From an uncultured Ruminococcus sp. (GTDB lineage Bacteria > Bacillota > Clostridia > Oscillospirales > Acutalibacteraceae), in assembly GCA_902783815.1 (NCBI GenBank), contig CACZSM010000112.1, positions 1 to 6,180 on the forward strand: DNA of 6,180 bases, given 5' to 3'. The notes beneath the pieces are model-generated. The model worked only from the letters and a program-made list of their open reading frames with translations, had not been told where the DNA came from and searched no databases. Every line of letters starts with the position of its first letter. The stretch's first letter is position 1. A program made the translations under genes and the position numbers. This document shows, piece by piece, positions 5,299 to 6,180 of this stretch.

Positions 5299-6180
5299 TC
5301 ATTTGTTTTTACCTGCATCAACAGAATCATTTTTTGATACTACTATACAGGTCGGATCTGTCATTTTTCTCCCTTCTTCGCCAAAACACATACGCTCATA
5401 TTTTTCAACATCAGCATAGTTTTCGCCTCCGCCAGAATCTATGATATTGAATCCGATCACTGCCCCATCAGCATCCCTTTCAACCCCTGTAACAGTGATC
5501 CAGTGGTCAGTACATACATCCTCAGACAGCATTCCAGGTATGTGATTATTCTCATCCCAAAGAGTTGCAGAATCAACTGCTATGTTCAGAACTGCACCTT
5601 CATCAAGCTTATCCGCCATTTCATCAACCGAAAGAGCCTTATCATAATCAAAGCATTCAATATTCAGCTTTCCGCCAATTGCATCATTTACATTATCATA
5701 CAGCTTCATAAAGTCCTCTGTTGTTGTTGCGCCGTTTTTTTCCGGGTCAAGGCTTTTTGTTTCACAAAGCCCATTATCAACAGCAAGCGTCAGTACTTTA
5801 TTTTCTGTCAGCTCATTTGTACCCAAAACTGTATTTACAGCATTTGCCTGTGAAGTCGGACCGCAGGTTCCCTCATATCCATATTCATTTATACCTTGAA
5901 CATAGAAATTTCCTGACTCATAGAATTCAGGATAATCCTGCTTTATCAATTCTTCAAAATCACTGTCATCGACGAAGTTTCCGAGTTCACCTGGAATAGC
6001 ATCAGGCTGAACATCACCGGGTACATCTTCATATTCCTCCGCCGGAATATCATCCGAACTATCTGCATATTCCTCGGGCGGCATTTCTGCTGATTCGTCA
6101 TATTCCTCCGCAGGAGTATCATCTGAACTATCTGCATATTCCTCGGGCGGCATTTCTGCTGATTCGTCATATTCCTCCGC
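5299..6180 (-). CDS. Acidic repeat protein with papain/C39-like cysteine-peptidase domain (5' end outside window)
   Basis: The frame is open from the right edge to TGA at 5301-5299, giving 293 visible residues; the Met at 6153 lies inside a repeat and is unlikely to be the start. Visible residues 1-46 are two copies of a 23-residue acidic repeat (EEY and DSSDD motifs), followed by an acidic linker. The rest is a C39-like/papain-like domain. GTCGPTSQANAVN carries the candidate nucleophile Cys (codon 5863-5865), DHWITVTGV the His (5503-5505) and NIIDSGGG the Asp (5437-5439), in the expected Cys-His-Asp order. A Gln 11 residues before the Cys could form the oxyanion hole. No ABC-transporter or membrane segments follow, so this is not a bacteriocin exporter of the classical C39 type. 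Any N-terminal signal is out of view. It is the first visible gene of the operon and may be a processing peptidase, a peptidase-derived binding domain or an effector. Confidence 0.85.
   Translation of the reverse strand, partial: AEEYDESAEMPPEEYADSSDDTPAEEYDESAEMPPEEYADSSDDIPAEEYEDVPGDVQPDAIPGELGNFVDDSDFEELIKQDYPEFYESGNFYVQGINEYGYEGTCGPTSQANAVNTVLGTNELTENKVLTLAVDNGLCETKSLDPEKNGATTTEDFMKLYDNVNDAIGGKLNIECFDYDKALSVDEMADKLDEGAVLNIAVDSATLWDENNHIPGMLSEDVCTDHWITVTGVERDADGAVIGFNIIDSGGGENYADVEKYERMCFGEEGRKMTDPTCIVVSKNDSVDAGKNK
6031..6180 (-). repeat. 69-bp in-frame tandem repeat (23-aa acidic unit)
   Basis: Two full copies occupy 6112-6180 and 6043-6111; a third begins at 6042 and diverges after about 12 nt. 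Comparing 6121-6180 with 6052-6111 shows a single difference in 60 bases. Each unit is built of two related half-units, PAEEYDESAEM and PPEEYADSSDDT (or I), each with a Glu-Glu-Tyr core. The array runs off the right edge, so the total copy number is unknown. Near-identity of DNA suggests recent expansion or ongoing homogenisation. Confidence 0.9.

Noticed and set aside
5503..5999. Plus-strand open frames of 92-116 codons opposite the C39-like domain
   Set aside because: The opposite strand encodes the catalytic-motif domain; these are shadows with implausible Cys/His-rich composition.
5299..6153. Start of the C39-like gene at the Met at 6153
   Set aside because: The frame is open to the window edge with the same repeat continuing before this Met, and no ribosome binding site precedes it. 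The Met is part of the repeat unit.
5946..6170. Minus-strand 74-codon open frame over the tandem repeats
   Set aside because: It is an out-of-frame shadow of the repeats, which are a multiple of three in length and so stay open in other frames too.
6031..6180. CRISPR-like repeats
   Set aside because: The repeats are directly adjacent, 69 bp, in frame and coding, with no spacers.

Overview
The window looks like an accessory locus from a low-GC Firmicute of the Clostridia, with a Ruminococcus-like gut or rumen bacterium as my best guess. The basis is AT-rich DNA, purine-rich Shine-Dalgarno sites (AGGAGG, GGAGG, AAGGAG) and the general character of the proteins. This is an impression; no marker gene is present. 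Every supported gene lies on the minus strand, so transcription runs from high to low coordinates.

In transcription order the layout is: (1) 6180-5299, the 3' part of a gene for an acidic, tandem-repeat protein with a papain/C39-like cysteine-peptidase domain; (2) 5260-4778, a 160-residue protein of unknown family; (3) 4775-4505, a 271-bp MITE-like element with perfect 15-bp terminal inverted repeats and a 5-bp TATTA target duplication, inserted between two operon genes; (4) 4471-2726 and 2707-1067, two diverged paralogues (581 and 546 residues), each with an N-terminal coiled-coil-like part, a long helical domain and a C-terminal two-helix membrane hairpin; (5) about 1066-808, a gap with traces of a decayed reading frame; (6) 807-628, a 59-residue protein; (7) 631-122, a 169-residue helical protein; (8) 129 to the left edge, the first 43 residues of a protein whose N-terminus resembles Ycf46/FtsH-type AAA ATPases.

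Genes 6-8 overlap by 4 and 8 nt, and the two paralogues are 18 nt apart, so most or all of the window is probably one operon. My reading, which is inference, is a membrane-anchored, ATPase-driven system. The paired helical membrane proteins would form a scaffold on the inner face of the membrane, the AAA protein would be the remodelling motor, the two small soluble proteins adaptors, and the C39-like repeat protein a processing enzyme or effector with the 160-residue protein as possible partner. No named defence, secretion or phage system can be assigned from this sequence alone. No tRNA, rRNA, CRISPR array, origin, convincing promoter or strong intrinsic terminator was seen; the operon promoter presumably lies beyond the right edge.
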